Positions 1 through 8,621 are shown, counted from the first letter of the stretch. The stretch is 64,000 nt of DNA from Actinomadura rifamycini DSM 43936 (GCF_000425065.1 NZ_AULB01000014.1:62001-126000); one strand, 5' to 3'. The notes: a model not told the origin generated them from the letters alone. Translations and numbers: made by a program.

Positions 1-178
1 TGACCGCCATCCGGGTCGAGGTGGCGATGAGCGTCTTCGAGGGGACGCAGTCGGTCAGCACGCACGCCCCGCCGGGACCGTCGCGCTCCACGACGGTCAC
101 ATCGGCGCCGAGCTGCGCCGCGACGAGAGCGGCCTCGTAACCGCCCGGTCCCCCTCCGATGATGACGATGCGGGTCAT
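1..178 (-). CDS. lpdA: NAD(P)H-quinone dehydrogenase / LpdA-type flavoprotein (partial, N-terminus only)
   Basis: Only the first 59 codons are in the window; the gene continues off the left edge. The N-terminus carries the FAD-binding GGGPGG loop (residues 8-13) and a redox-active cysteine pair C39/C44 followed by PSK, as in pyridine nucleotide-disulfide oxidoreductases of the lipoamide dehydrogenase type. In actinomycetes, a gene of this type beside punA and a phosphosugar mutase is usually the LpdA-like NAD(P)H-quinone reductase (Mycobacterium Rv3303c type) rather than the E3 subunit of pyruvate dehydrogenase. That assignment rests on neighbourhood and needs the rest of the protein. The start is the ATG at 178, divergent from the next gene. 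Confidence 0.8.
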   Translation of the reverse strand, partial: MTRIVIIGGGPGGYEAALVAAQLGADVTVVERDGPGGACVLTDCVPSKTLIATSTRMAV

Positions 179-264
179 ACTTCCGATTCTTTCCTACTCA
201 ACGCAGTGACAAGTCCAACCGCTTCCATCGGCGCCGCCAAGGCGACCTGCGGCGTCGCGTGGCG

Positions 265-278
265 TACCTTGGGCGGCG
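265..278 (+). promoter_or_regulatory. -10 box of a probable leaderless promoter
   Basis: TACCTT at 265-270 fits the actinomycete -10 pattern TAnnnT and lies 7 nt before the GTG at 278, so the transcript would start at or next to the start codon. No good -35 is seen. This supports the GTG at 278 over upstream in-frame starts. Confidence 0.35.
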
Positions 279-745
279 TGGCACTGTACGCGGCGTACGC
301 CTCCAACATGGACCCCGACCAGATGGCGCTCCGGGCCCCGCACTCGCCGATGCGCGGCACCGGGTGGCTCGCCGGCTGGCGGCTGACCTTCGGCGGGCAG
401 GACAAGGGCTGGGAGGGGGCCCTCGCGACCGTCGTCGAGGACTCCGCCGAGCAGGTCTTCGTCGTGATCTACGACGTGCCGCGCTGGGACGAGAAGGAGC
501 TGGACGGCTGGGAGGGCGCGGCCCTCGGCGTCTACCGGAAGACCCGCGTCCGGGTGCAGACCCTCGACGGCGACGCGCTCTGCTGGATGTACGTCCTCGA
601 CGACTACGAGGGCGGCCTGCCGTCGGCGCGCTACCTGGGCATCCTCGCGGACGCCGCCGAGGCCGCGGGCGCCCCGGACGACTACGTCAAGGAGCTGCGG
701 AACCGCCCGTGCGCGTCGATCGGCGATGACCCGATCGGTGGTTAA
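278..745 (+). CDS. gamma-glutamylcyclotransferase-like protein
   Basis: A 155-aa protein starting at GTG 278, immediately before the conserved opening YAAYASNM, which matches the Y-G-S-N-L type substrate loop of the GGCT (BtrG/gamma-glutamylcyclotransferase) fold. The central part (EQVFVVIYDV, WDEKELDGWEG) and a C-terminal Y-L-x-I-L helix fit the family, whose members cyclise gamma-glutamyl amides to 5-oxoproline. The frame stays open upstream to 206, but family length and a -10 box just before 278 favour the later start. It is cytoplasmic, divergent from the flavoprotein gene and followed by punA after 33 bp. Its true substrate cannot be told from sequence. Confidence 0.8.
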   Translation: MALYAAYASNMDPDQMALRAPHSPMRGTGWLAGWRLTFGGQDKGWEGALATVVEDSAEQVFVVIYDVPRWDEKELDGWEGAALGVYRKTRVRVQTLDGDALCWMYVLDDYEGGLPSARYLGILADAAEAAGAPDDYVKELRNRPCASIGDDPIGG

Positions 746-765
746 GCGCCGCGCGGACTCCCCGG

Positions 766-779
766 TAGTGTCGGCTTTG
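766..779 (+). promoter_or_regulatory. -10 box of a probable leaderless promoter for punA
   Basis: TAGTGT at 766-771 (TAnnnT) sits 7 nt before the GTG start of punA at 779. There is no Shine-Dalgarno sequence between them, so a leaderless transcript is likely. The -35 region is weak. Confidence 0.35.
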
Positions 780-1579
780 TGAGCAACGACGCTTTTACCT
801 TGGCGCGGTCCGCGGCGGACGAGCTGCGGGCGCGCACGTCCATCGACGCGTTCGACGTGGCCCTCGTGATGGGCTCCGGCTGGGTCCCGGCCGCCGACGC
901 GCTCGGTGACCCGATCGCCGAGATCCCCGTCACGGACCTGCCGGGGTTCCCGCCGCCGGCCGTCGAGGGGCACGCGGGCCGCATCCGGGTCGTGGACGTC
1001 GCCGGGCGCCGCGCCCTGGTGTTCCTCGGCCGCACCCACCTGTACGAGGGGCGCGGCGTGGACCCGGTCGTGCACGGCGTCCGGACGGCCCTCGCCGCGG
1101 GCGCGGGGACGATCGTCCTCACGAACGCGGCGGGCGGGCTGCGGCCGGAGACCCAGCACGTCGGCCAGCCGGTGCTGATCTCCGACCACCTGAACCTGAC
1201 GGGCGCGAACCCGCTGGCCGGCGCGGACTTCCTCGACCTGACCGAGGCGTACTCGGGGCGGCTGCGGGCCCTCGCCCGCGAGGTCGACCCGACGCTCGCG
1301 GAGGGCGTGTACGCGGCGTTCCGCGGCCCGACCTACGAGACGCCCGCCGAGATCCGGATGCTGCGCACGCTGGGCGCCGACATGATCGGCATGTCGACGG
1401 TGCTGGAGACGATCGCGGCCCGCCGGGGCGGCGCGGACGTCCTCGGCATCTCGCTGGTCACGAACATCGCGGCGGGCCTGTCGGACGAGCCCCTCGACCA
1501 CGAGGAGGTCCTGGCCGCCGGCCGCGCCGCCGCGGGCCGCATGGGCTCCCTCCTCGCGACCGTCCTGTCGAAGCTGTGA
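779..1579 (+). CDS. punA: purine-nucleoside phosphorylase
   Basis: A 266-aa enzyme of the trimeric purine nucleoside phosphorylase family, which splits inosine and guanosine (and deoxy forms) with phosphate to give base and (deoxy)ribose-1-phosphate. Visible family signatures are MGSGW (31-35, phosphate loop), [19 protein letters not shown], the long [13 protein letters not shown] base-site motif followed by [10 protein letters not shown], and a C-terminal SLVTNIAAG. Length is normal. Its stop overlaps the start of the next gene (GTGA, 4 nt), so the phosphosugar mutase is translationally coupled. With adenosine deaminase 2 kb downstream and the nucleoside importer at 29-35 kb it forms a purine salvage route. 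Confidence 0.93.
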   Translation: MSNDAFTLARSAADELRARTSIDAFDVALVMGSGWVPAADALGDPIAEIPVTDLPGFPPPAVEGHAGRIRVVDVAGRRALVFLGRTHLYEGRGVDPVVHGVRTALAAGAGTIVLTNAAGGLRPETQHVGQPVLISDHLNLTGANPLAGADFLDLTEAYSGRLRALAREVDPTLAEGVYAAFRGPTYETPAEIRMLRTLGADMIGMSTVLETIAARRGGADVLGISLVTNIAAGLSDEPLDHEEVLAAGRAAAGRMGSLLATVLSKL

Positions 1580-3201
1580 GCGGCTTCCGCGCGGCGGCCG
1601 AGGAGTGGCTGGCGCAGGATCCCGATCCGGACACGCGCGCCGAGCTGCGGGCCGTCCTGGACGCCGGGGACGAGCGGGCGCTCGCCGACCGGTTCGGGGC
1701 CCGGCTGGAGTTCGGGACGGCGGGGCTGCGGGGCGAGCTGGGCGCGGGGCCGAACCGGATGAACCGGGTCACGGTGCTGCGGGCCGCCGCCGGGCTCGCC
1801 GCGACGCTCCCCGCGGGCTCCCACGTCGTCGTCGGGTTCGACGCCCGGCACAAGTCGGACCGGTTCGCGGGCGACACCGCCGCCGTCCTCACCGGTGCGG
1901 GCCACACCGTCGAGGTGTTCGCCGAACCGGTGCCGACGCCGGTCCTCGCGCACGCCGTCCGGACGTCCCGGGCGGCGGCGGGCGTCATGGTGACGGCGAG
2001 CCACAACCCGCCCCGCGACAACGGCTACAAGGTGTACTGGGGCGACGGCGCGCAGATCGTGCCGCCGCGGGACGCGGAGATCTCCGCCGCGATCGACGCC
2101 GTGGGCCGCGTCGACGAGCTGCCGCTCGGCTCGCACTGGGACGTCCGGCACGACCCGGCCCCCTACCTCGACGCGGTGTCCGGGCTCCGCCTCGGCGACG
2201 CCGGCGACGTCTCGATCGTCTACACGCCGATGCACGGCGTCGGGTACGACGTGCTGCACGCGGCGTTCGTCCGCGCGGGCTTCCCCGCGCCCGCCGTCGT
2301 CCCCGAGCAGGCGGAACCGGACCCCGACTTCCCGACCGTCGCGTTCCCGAACCCGGAGGAGCCGGGCGCGCTCGACCTCGCGCTCGCCCTCGCCGCCGAG
2401 CGGGACGCGGACCTCGTGATCGCGAACGATCCGGACGCCGACCGGTGCGCGGTCGCGGTGCCGGGGCCGTCCGGGTGGCGGGTCCTCACCGGCGACGAGC
2501 TCGGCGGGCTCCTCGCCGAGCACGTCCTGCGGCACACCTCGGGGGACGACCGGCTCGTCGTGACCACGATCGTGTCGTCGTCGCTGCTCGGGGCGATCGC
2601 CCGCGCGCACGGCGTCCGGTTCGCCGAGTCGCTCACCGGCTTCAAGTGGATCATGAAGGCGGGGACGCGCGCCGACCGGCTCGTGTTCGGCTACGAGGAG
2701 GCGCTCGGCTACAGCGTCGGCGACGACCGGGGCGTCCCGGTCAACGACAAGGACGGCATCGGCGCGGCGCTCGCGGTCGCGGCGCTCGCCGCCGAGGCGG
2801 CCCGCGCCGGCCGCACCCTGCTCGACCTGCTCGACGACCAGGCCCGCCGGTACGGGGTGCACGCCACCGCGCAGGTGTCGGTCCGCGTGGACGACCTGTC
2901 GGAGATCGCGGCGACGATGGCCCGCCTGCGCGCCGCCCCGCCCACCCGCCTCGGCCGGCGCGCCGTCGAGGCGTTGGACGACCTGGCCCGCCCCGCGGAC
3001 GGCCTGCCGCCGACCGACGGGCTCAGGTTCCGGCTGGAGGGCGGCGCGCGCGTGGTGATCCGGCCGTCCGGGACCGAACCGAAGCTCAAGTGCTACCTGG
3101 AGGTCGTGGAGCCCGTCTCGGACGGCACCGCGGAGGCCCGCAGGCGCGCCGAGACCGCGCTCGAAGTCCTGCGCCGGGGGGTCGCCGAGCTGGTCAGCTG
3201 A
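1576..3201 (+). CDS. phospho-sugar mutase (phosphoglucomutase/phosphomannomutase family)
   Basis: A 541-aa alpha-D-phosphohexomutase. The phosphoserine loop TASHNP is at 140-145, the magnesium loop DPDADR near 286, the sugar-specificity loop [12 protein letters not shown] follows, and the phosphate-binding RPSGTEPK is near 496, so all four active-site segments are intact. In actinomycetes this coupled punA-mutase arrangement is common. The mutase may interconvert hexose phosphates or move ribose-1-phosphate released by PunA toward ribose-5-phosphate; the second idea is inference from context. It starts at a GTG overlapping the punA stop. Its 3' end overlaps the convergent PH-domain gene by 8 bp. 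Confidence 0.88.
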   Translation: MSGFRAAAEEWLAQDPDPDTRAELRAVLDAGDERALADRFGARLEFGTAGLRGELGAGPNRMNRVTVLRAAAGLAATLPAGSHVVVGFDARHKSDRFAGDTAAVLTGAGHTVEVFAEPVPTPVLAHAVRTSRAAAGVMVTASHNPPRDNGYKVYWGDGAQIVPPRDAEISAAIDAVGRVDELPLGSHWDVRHDPAPYLDAVSGLRLGDAGDVSIVYTPMHGVGYDVLHAAFVRAGFPAPAVVPEQAEPDPDFPTVAFPNPEEPGALDLALALAAERDADLVIANDPDADRCAVAVPGPSGWRVLTGDELGGLLAEHVLRHTSGDDRLVVTTIVSSSLLGAIARAHGVRFAESLTGFKWIMKAGTRADRLVFGYEEALGYSVGDDRGVPVNDKDGIGAALAVAALAAEAARAGRTLLDLLDDQARRYGVHATAQVSVRVDDLSEIAATMARLRAAPPTRLGRRAVEALDDLARPADGLPPTDGLRFRLEGGARVVIRPSGTEPKLKCYLEVVEPVSDGTAEARRRAETALEVLRRGVAELVS

Positions 3202-3832
3202 CGAGCGCCAGGACGCAGCACACCAGCACGGCGACGCCCGGGACGGCCAGCGCCGCGACCGCCGGGACCGACCAGGACACCGAGCCCCGCACGTCCCCGG
3301 CGTCCCGTGCGGCCGCCGCGGCCTTGTCGGGCGCGCCCGACCGGGTCTTCGGCCGCTGCCGGTCCCGCATCTCGTTGAGCCGCTGCGCCGCGTACCCCGC
3401 CGGGGTGCGGCCCTTGACCTGCGCGCCCAGCTTCGCGTCCTGCTTCCGCGCGCGGGCCTCCGCCTTGGCCTGCGCGCGCGGCGACGTCTGGTGCACCCAC
3501 GCGCGGGACTGCAGCTGGTCGCCGTCCGGTCCGGTGAACCGCACGACGATCGCCTCCTTGCCCTCGATCGACCGCACGGCGCCCCACGGCGCCCGCGCGT
3601 CCCGCAGCGGGTTCCGGACGGTCACCGCCTCGTCGTCGCCGATGATCGCCGGCCGCAGCCCGACCGTGTAGGCGATCCCGCAGCCGAGCAGCAGGAGGGC
3701 GGCGATCGTGAACGTCATCAGCGAGTACTCGGGGTCACCGGTGAAGCCGAAGACGAGGTCCGCGATGTTGAGCGCGGCGAACGCCAGCCACGCGAACGCG
3801 GCGACGCGCCCGCCGGTGGAACGAATCGTCAT
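3194..3832 (-). CDS. membrane-anchored PH domain-containing protein
   Basis: A 212-aa protein with two hydrophobic helices near the N-terminus (about 11-30 and 39-57), a short beta-rich region resembling the bacterial PH domain (about 60-115, with VRNPLRDARAPWGAVRSIEG), a charged Lys/Arg/Ala-rich linker and a third hydrophobic segment near 190-210. Bacterial PH-domain membrane proteins next to purine salvage genes are common in actinomycetes but have no established function. The start ATG at 3832 is 8 bp from the stop of the upstream adenosine deaminase gene, so the two are probably cotranscribed. Confidence 0.72.
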   Translation of the reverse strand: MTIRSTGGRVAAFAWLAFAALNIADLVFGFTGDPEYSLMTFTIAALLLLGCGIAYTVGLRPAIIGDDEAVTVRNPLRDARAPWGAVRSIEGKEAIVVRFTGPDGDQLQSRAWVHQTSPRAQAKAEARARKQDAKLGAQVKGRTPAGYAAQRLNEMRDRQRPKTRSGAPDKAAAAARDAGDVRGSVSWSVPAVAALAVPGVAVLVCCVLALVS

Positions 3833-3839
3833 GACCGCA

Positions 3840-4931
3840 TCATGCCAGGGGCCGCGTCCCGCTCCACTTCCGCTGCGCGAACCCCGGCTTGATCACCCCG
3901 TTGATGAGCTCCAGCCGGTCGGTGAACGGCGCGAACGCCGACTTCATCGCGTTCACGGTGAACCACTGCAGGTCGTCCCAGCCGTACCCGAACGCGTCGA
4001 CCAGCTTCGCGAACTCCTCCGACAGCGTCGTCCCGCTCATCAGCCGGTTGTCGGTGTTGACGGTCACCCGGAAGTGCAGCCTCCGCAGCAGCCCGATCGG
4101 GTGCTCCTCGATCGACTTCGCCGCGCCCGTCTGGATGTTCGACGTCGGGCACATCTCCAGCGGGATCCGCTTGTCGCGCACGTAGTTCGCGAGCCGCCCC
4201 AGCCGCGGCTCGGACTCCGCGGCCTCGATGTCGTCGATGATCCGCACGCCGTGGCCCAGCCGGTCGGCGCCGCACCACTGGATCGCCTGCCAGATCGACG
4301 GCAGCCCGAACCCCTCGCCCGCGTGGATCGTGAAGTGCGCGTTCTCCCGCTGCAGGTACTCGAACGCGTCCAGGTGCCGGGTCGGCGGGTACCCCGCCTC
4401 CGCCCCCGCGATGTCGAACCCCACCACGCCCGCGTCCCGGTACCGGACCGCCAGCTCCGCGATCTCCTTCGACCGCGCCTGGTGCCGCATCGCCGTCAGC
4501 AGCGCCCCGACCCGGATCCCGCGGTCCCGGCCGCCCCGCGCGAAGCCGTCCAGCACCGCCTCGACGACCTGCTCCAGCGGCATGCCCGTCCGGGTGTGCA
4601 GCTCGGGCGCGTACCGCACCTCCGCGTACACGATCCCGTCGTCCGCGAGGTCCTCCGCGCACTCGTACGCGACCCGCGCCAGCGCGTCCGCCGACTGCAT
4701 CACCCCGACGGTGTGCGAGAACGTCTCGAGGTACCGTTCCAGCGACCCCGAGTCGGACGCCGCCTCGAACCACGCCCGCAGCTTCGCCGCGTCCGTCTCC
4801 GGCAGGCCGGTGTACCCGCTCGCCTCCGCCAGCTCCACGACCGTCCCCGGCCGGACCCCGCCGTCCAGATGGTCGTGCAGCAGCACCTTCGGCGCGCGCC
4901 GGATGTCCTCGAGAGTAGGCCGCTCGTCCAT
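3840..4931 (-). CDS. add: adenosine deaminase
   Basis: A 363-aa metal-dependent hydrolase that deaminates (deoxy)adenosine to (deoxy)inosine, feeding PunA. Metal and catalytic signatures are HDH at 19-21, HAGEG at 203-207 (zinc ligand and catalytic Glu), LGHGVRI near 225-231, CPTSN at 261-265 and NTDN at 292-295. The usual second acidic residue after the metal-binding Asp is Asn here, which is seen in many actinobacterial Add proteins. Length is normal for the family. It is transcribed leftward, probably together with the PH-domain gene 7 bp downstream. Confidence 0.92.
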   Translation of the reverse strand: MDERPTLEDIRRAPKVLLHDHLDGGVRPGTVVELAEASGYTGLPETDAAKLRAWFEAASDSGSLERYLETFSHTVGVMQSADALARVAYECAEDLADDGIVYAEVRYAPELHTRTGMPLEQVVEAVLDGFARGGRDRGIRVGALLTAMRHQARSKEIAELAVRYRDAGVVGFDIAGAEAGYPPTRHLDAFEYLQRENAHFTIHAGEGFGLPSIWQAIQWCGADRLGHGVRIIDDIEAAESEPRLGRLANYVRDKRIPLEMCPTSNIQTGAAKSIEEHPIGLLRRLHFRVTVNTDNRLMSGTTLSEEFAKLVDAFGYGWDDLQWFTVNAMKSAFAPFTDRLELINGVIKPGFAQRKWSGTRPLA

Positions 4932-4940
4932 CTCAAGAAT

Positions 4941-5696
4941 CTACCCGGGAAACCCGTCGCCGTCCCCCGCATCCGCCGGGGCGTCCGCCCGACCGGGGGG
5001 TTTGCGGGCGAGGAGGAAGGCTTGGGGGTGCTTCTCCGGGTACGGGCCGTCCTCGTCGGGTTCGCGGACGAGGCGGGCGCGGACGTCCAGGCCGGTGCGG
5101 GCGAGCAGGGCGGCGACGTCGGCGGGGCGGCGGTAGTGGAAGTCGAGCGCGATGGCGTGGTCGCCCGCGCGGGTCCGGCGGGCCGTGCCGTCCCCGGCCT
5201 GGAAGGCGAGCAGCAGGTGGCCGCCCGGGGCCAGGACGCGGTGGAACTCGGCGAACGCGTCCGGGAGGCGCTCCGGCGGGACGTGGACGACCGAGTACCA
5301 GGCGAGGAGCCCGGCGAGGGAGCCGTCCGGCAGGGCGAGGTCGAGCAGGGAGCCGACCTCGAAGCGCAGGTCCGGGTGCGCCGCGCGGGCGGCCTCGATC
5401 ATCCGCGGCGACAGGTCGACGCCGGACGTCCGGACGCCGCGGGCGTGCAGGTACGCGGTGATCCGGCCCGGGCCGCAGCCGACGTCGGCGACCGGGCCGG
5501 GACGGACGAGGTCGGCGAAGCCGTCGAGCATCGCCCGGTCGAGGGGTTTGGCGGCCAGCTCGTCCCGGATCCAGGCGGCGTAGTCGGCGGCCATCGCGTC
5601 GTAGGACGCGCGCGTGTCCGCCAGGAATCCCGCTTCGCCCGGTACCGGACGTTCCGCTTCGCTCGGTACCGGACGTTCCGCTTCGCTCGGTGCCAT
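4941..5696 (-). CDS. class I SAM-dependent methyltransferase
   Basis: A 251-aa protein with the Rossmann methyltransferase motif I VADVGCGPG at about 69-77, a downstream acidic strand (SGVDLSP) and a post-motif region FHRVLAPGGHLLLAF. It resembles small bacterial methyltransferases of unknown substrate, and a paralogue lies at 23917-24525 (shared T-R-x-x-Y-D-A opening, GxxLAWYSxxH motif and L-A-P-G-G-H block). The chosen ATG at 5696 precedes an N-terminal octapeptide repeat encoded by a 24-bp DNA duplication. The frame stays open further up, but that would run through the divergent regulator gene. The substrate is unknown. Confidence 0.78.
   Translation of the reverse strand: MAPSEAERPVPSEAERPVPGEAGFLADTRASYDAMAADYAAWIRDELAAKPLDRAMLDGFADLVRPGPVADVGCGPGRITAYLHARGVRTSGVDLSPRMIEAARAAHPDLRFEVGSLLDLALPDGSLAGLLAWYSVVHVPPERLPDAFAEFHRVLAPGGHLLLAFQAGDGTARRTRAGDHAIALDFHYRRPADVAALLARTGLDVRARLVREPDEDGPYPEKHPQAFLLARKPPGRADAPADAGDGDGFPG
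5640..5687. repeat. 24-bp tandem duplication inside the methyltransferase start region
   Basis: Two perfect head-to-tail copies of a 24-bp unit (5640-5663 and 5664-5687), with partial matches on both sides, encode the repeat SEAERPVP near the methyltransferase N-terminus. Because 24 is a multiple of three, expansion keeps the frame. Confidence 0.85.
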
Positions 5697-5727
5697 CCGC
5701 CCACGATCCCACGCTCCCCGAGGGGAC

Positions 5728-5739
5728 TTACCGTGTACG
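5728..5739 (+). promoter_or_regulatory. possible TetR operator upstream of the regulator gene
   Basis: TTACCGTGTACG at 5728-5739 matches the TTACnnnGTACG pattern of the three repeats at 6505-6558 (9 of 12 positions with the best copy). It lies 27 bp before the TetR start, where autoregulation would be expected. A TAGAGT hexamer at 5742-5747 could be the -10 box. Confidence 0.35.
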
Positions 5740-5766
5740 GGTAGAGTGCGCCGGGAGGAAGGATCG

Positions 5767-6474
5767 ATGACTCCACGGACCGACGCCGACGAGCTGACCG
5801 AGCGGCCGCGCGTGCCGCTGAGCCGGCGGCGGGTGCTGCGCGCCGCCGTGGAGCTCGCCGACCGCGACGGCATCGACGCGCTGACCATGCGCCGGCTCGC
5901 GCAGGAGGTCGGGGCCGAGGCGATGTCGCTGTACCACCACGTCGCGAACAAGGAGGCCGTCCTCGACGGCGTCGTCGAGGTGGTGCTCGGGGAGGTCGCG
6001 GCGGCGGTCGAGGGCGTCGCGGCGCCGGCTCCGGCGGACGACTGGCGGGGCGCGCTGCGCGCGCGGATCCTCGCCGCCCGGGAGGTCTTCCTCCGCCACC
6101 GCTGGGCCCCGGCGGTCCTGGAGAGCCGCACCACCACGAGCCCGGACGTCATCGCCTTCTACGACGGCGTCGTCGGGATCCTGCGGGCGGGCGGGTTCTC
6201 GTTCGACCTGGCGCACCGCGCGCTGCACGTGCTGGGCAGCCGCGCGCTCGGGTTCGCGCAGGAGCTGTTCCGGCCGGACGGCGCCGAAGCCCCGGACGAG
6301 GAGGCGACGGCTCTGATGGCGGAGCGGTTCCCGAACATCGCGGGGATGCTGGCGGACGCCGTCCACGACGATCCGGGCACCACGCTGGGCTTCTGCGACG
6401 ACCAGTTCGAGTTCGAGTTCGCGCTCGACCTGATCCTCGACGGGCTGGAGCGCCGCCGCACCGCCGGCGCCTGA
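5767..6474 (+). CDS. TetR/AcrR family transcriptional regulator
   Basis: A 235-aa repressor-type protein with an N-terminal helix-turn-helix (about residues 18-65: RRRVLRAAVELADRDG followed by LTMRRLAQEVG and MSLYHHVANKEAVL). The larger helical C-terminal domain resembles the tetracycline-repressor-type ligand domain. It starts at ATG 5767 behind a strong GGGAGGAAGG ribosome site; longer in-frame starts would overlap the divergent methyltransferase. The next gene on the same strand (MDR oxidoreductase, 123 bp on) has three operator-like repeats over its promoter, and a related motif lies upstream of this gene, so local regulation of both is likely. The ligand is unknown. Confidence 0.88.
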   Translation: MTPRTDADELTERPRVPLSRRRVLRAAVELADRDGIDALTMRRLAQEVGAEAMSLYHHVANKEAVLDGVVEVVLGEVAAAVEGVAAPAPADDWRGALRARILAAREVFLRHRWAPAVLESRTTTSPDVIAFYDGVVGILRAGGFSFDLAHRALHVLGSRALGFAQELFRPDGAEAPDEEATALMAERFPNIAGMLADAVHDDPGTTLGFCDDQFEFEFALDLILDGLERRRTAGA

Positions 6475-6497
6475 CCCTTTCCGCGCATTTCCCTCTC

Positions 6498-6526
6498 TTG
6501 ACCGCCTTACGGCGTACGACTACCTT
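6498..6526 (+). promoter_or_regulatory. sigma70-type promoter of the MDR oxidoreductase
   Basis: TTGACC (6498-6503) and TACCTT (6521-6526) are separated by exactly 17 bp, one of the best housekeeping-type promoters in the window. The spacer is filled by the first operator-like repeat. Confidence 0.6.
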
Positions 6527-6558
6527 ACGACGTACGACAGCCTTACGTCGTACGACGG
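6505..6558 (+). repeat. three 18-bp tandem repeats, probable TetR operators
   Basis: The unit CCTTACGNCGTACGAC plus 2 bp occurs three times at an exact 18-bp period (6505, 6523, 6541). Each holds the palindromic core TACGNCGTA, and copy three contains the perfect palindrome CGTCGTACGACG (6546-6557). Copy one fills the promoter spacer, copy two covers the -10 and probable start point, and copy three lies just downstream. Such placement would block RNA polymerase when bound. Confidence 0.75.
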
Positions 6559-6597
6559 TGGCCCGACGGGGGCCGCCCGGACGGAAGGAAAGGCGCC

Positions 6598-7578
6598 GTG
6601 CAGGCATGGAGCTGGGACCGCTACGGCCCCCCGGACGTGCTGGCCCTCAAGGACGTCGACGTGCCGGGCCTCGCCCCGGACGAGGTGCTCGTGCGCGTGC
6701 GGGCGGCCTCCGTGAACCCCTACGACTGGCGCCACCTGCGGGCGCACCCCCACCTGGTCCGGCTCGGCACCGGCCTGCGGCGGCCGAAGCCGGGCCTCGT
6801 CCTCGGCGCCGACCTCGCCGGCGTCGTCGAGCGGACGGGCGACGCCGTGACCGACCTGGCGCCCGGCGACGAGGTCTTCGGCGAGGTCCGGATGGGCGCG
6901 TTCGCCGAGGCCGCCGCCGTCCCGCGCGACCGGCTCGCCGTCAAGCCCGCCCGCCTCTCCTTCGCGCAGGCGGCGGCGGTGTCGATGGCCGCGCACACCG
7001 CGCTGCAGGGGCTGCGGGACGTCGGCGGGATCGCCGCCGGGCAGCGCGTCCTGGTCAACGGGGCGTCCGGCGGGGTCGGCACGTTCGCCGTCCAGCTCGC
7101 CCGGACGTTCGGCGCCGAGGTCACCGGCGTGTGCAGCACCCGCAACGTCGAACTGGTGCGCTCCCTGGGCGCGGACGACGTCATCGACTACACCCGGGCC
7201 GACTTCACCGAACGGGCGGGCCGCTACGACCTGCTGATGGACATCGTGGGCGACCGGTCGACGCGGCGGTTGCGGCGCGCCCTCACGGGCCGGGGCACCC
7301 TCGTGATCGTCGGCGGCATCGCGTCCCCGCGCCGCGGCCTGCTCGGGCCCGCCGGGCAGATGGTCCGGGGGGTCGCGGTCGCCCCGTTCGTCCGGCAGCG
7401 CATCGCCCACGTGGGCTGGAAGCCGAACGCCGCGGACCTGGGCTTCCTCGCCGGCCTCATGGAGAAGGGGGAGGTCACGCCCGTCATCGACCGGACCTAC
7501 CCGTTCGCCGACCTGCCCGAGGCGGTGCGCTACGTCGAGGGCGGCCACGCCCGGGGCAAGGTCGCCGTCGCCTTCTGA
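6598..7578 (+). CDS. NAD(P)-dependent MDR-family oxidoreductase (quinone reductase-like)
   Basis: A 326-aa medium-chain dehydrogenase/reductase with an N-terminal GroES-like domain (PGLVLGADLAGVVE, PGDEVFGEV) and a Rossmann domain with VLVNGASGGVGTFAVQ near residue 150. The catalytic and structural zinc ligands of classical alcohol dehydrogenases are absent, which points to the zeta-crystallin/quinone oxidoreductase branch. The GTG start at 6598 follows GGAAGGAAAGG. The promoter carries three operator-like repeats, so expression is probably induced when the upstream TetR protein binds a ligand. It converges on the aldo-keto reductase 23 bp away. Confidence 0.85.
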   Translation: MQAWSWDRYGPPDVLALKDVDVPGLAPDEVLVRVRAASVNPYDWRHLRAHPHLVRLGTGLRRPKPGLVLGADLAGVVERTGDAVTDLAPGDEVFGEVRMGAFAEAAAVPRDRLAVKPARLSFAQAAAVSMAAHTALQGLRDVGGIAAGQRVLVNGASGGVGTFAVQLARTFGAEVTGVCSTRNVELVRSLGADDVIDYTRADFTERAGRYDLLMDIVGDRSTRRLRRALTGRGTLVIVGGIASPRRGLLGPAGQMVRGVAVAPFVRQRIAHVGWKPNAADLGFLAGLMEKGEVTPVIDRTYPFADLPEAVRYVEGGHARGKVAVAF

Positions 7579-7601
7579 GCCCCGCCCCGGGCGGCCGGGC
7601 G

Positions 7602-8621
7602 TCAGCGGCGCCGCAGCGACGCGTCGAGCAGCGCGGGCGGGGTGTCGAACTTCTCGTGCGGGGCGAGGTCGACGCCGGGGGCGACGATCTCGTCGATCGC
7701 GTCCAGCACGTCGGCGGGCAGGACGGTGTCGGCGGCGGCGACCTGGGAGTGCAGGTGCTCCAGGGTGCGGGGGCCGATGATCGCGCTGGTCACCGCCGGG
7801 TGCGCGGTGACGAAGCCGAGCGCGAGCTGCACCATCGTCAGGCCCGCCTCGTCGGCGACCCCGGCGAGGCGCTCGACGGCGTCGAGCCGGGCCCGGTTGT
7901 GCGGCAGCGACAGGTCGAAGCGCTCCGGCAGGGACGTCGCGCGGCTGGTGGTGATCTCCCGGCCCTTCCGGACCGCGCCGGACAGCCAGCCGGACGCCAG
8001 CGGGCTCCACGCCAGCACGCCGAGCCCGTACTCCGCGGTGACGGGCAGCACGTGGGCCTCGATGCCGCGCTGCAGGATCGAGTAGGCGGGCTGCTCGGCG
8101 GTGTAGCGGCTCAGGCGGTGCTCGCGGGCCGCCCACTGCGCCTGGACGATCCGGTACGCGGGGAACGTCGAGGAGCCGAAGTAGCGGATCTTCCCGGCCC
8201 GCTGGAGGTCGGTCAGCGCCGCGAGCGTCTCCTCGTCGCTCGTCCTCGGGTCCCACCGGTGGATCTGGTAGAGGTCGACGTGGTCGACGCCGATGCGGCG
8301 CAGGCTGTCGTCCAGCGCGGTGACGAGCCAGCGCCGCGAGCTGCCCTGCCGGTTGCGGTCGTCGCCCATCGGCATGTTCGCCTTCGTGGCGAGCACGATG
8401 TCGTCGCGGCGTCCCGAGATGGCCTTGCCGACCATCTCCTCCGACTCGCCCCGCCCGTACATGTCGGCGGTGTCGATGAGGTTGATGCCGCTCTCGAGTG
8501 CGGCGTCGACGATGGCGGTGGCCTCGTCCTGGGTGGTGCGTCCGATCGCGCCGAAGTTCATCGCGCCGAGCGCGAGGGCGCTGACCTGCACGCCCGTCCG
8601 GCCCAGAGTGCGGTACTGCAT
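7602..8621 (-). CDS. aldo/keto reductase
   Basis: A 339-aa NADPH-dependent aldo-keto reductase. The tetrad is visible: Asp and Tyr in DTADMYG, Lys in LATKAN and His in DLYQIHRW. The family cofactor motif near the C-terminus reads SAIIGPRTLEHL. It starts at ATG 8621 (MQYRTLGRTG, the usual AKR opening). Open sequence continues upstream to 8912 but would overlap the divergent TetR gene. The shared intergenic region holds two copies of an operator-like motif, so the neighbouring TetR protein probably represses this gene. The substrate is unknown; the family covers small aldehydes and ketones. Confidence 0.9.
   Translation of the reverse strand: MQYRTLGRTGVQVSALALGAMNFGAIGRTTQDEATAIVDAALESGINLIDTADMYGRGESEEMVGKAISGRRDDIVLATKANMPMGDDRNRQGSSRRWLVTALDDSLRRIGVDHVDLYQIHRWDPRTSDEETLAALTDLQRAGKIRYFGSSTFPAYRIVQAQWAAREHRLSRYTAEQPAYSILQRGIEAHVLPVTAEYGLGVLAWSPLASGWLSGAVRKGREITTSRATSLPERFDLSLPHNRARLDAVERLAGVADEAGLTMVQLALGFVTAHPAVTSAIIGPRTLEHLHSQVAAADTVLPADVLDAIDEIVAPGVDLAPHEKFDTPPALLDASLRRR

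Noticed and set aside
1605..3671. Plus-strand open frame overlapping the phosphosugar mutase in another frame
   Set aside because: Arg-rich, without any motif; the mutase frame has all four active-site signatures.
5614..5766. Earlier start for the TetR gene at 5614
   Set aside because: It would overlap the divergent methyltransferase and its repeat; ATG 5767 has a strong ribosome site and family-length fit.
6498..6600. Repeated Arg-Thr peptide frame upstream of the oxidoreductase
   Set aside because: It is the translation of the three 18-bp operator repeats and has no ribosome site.
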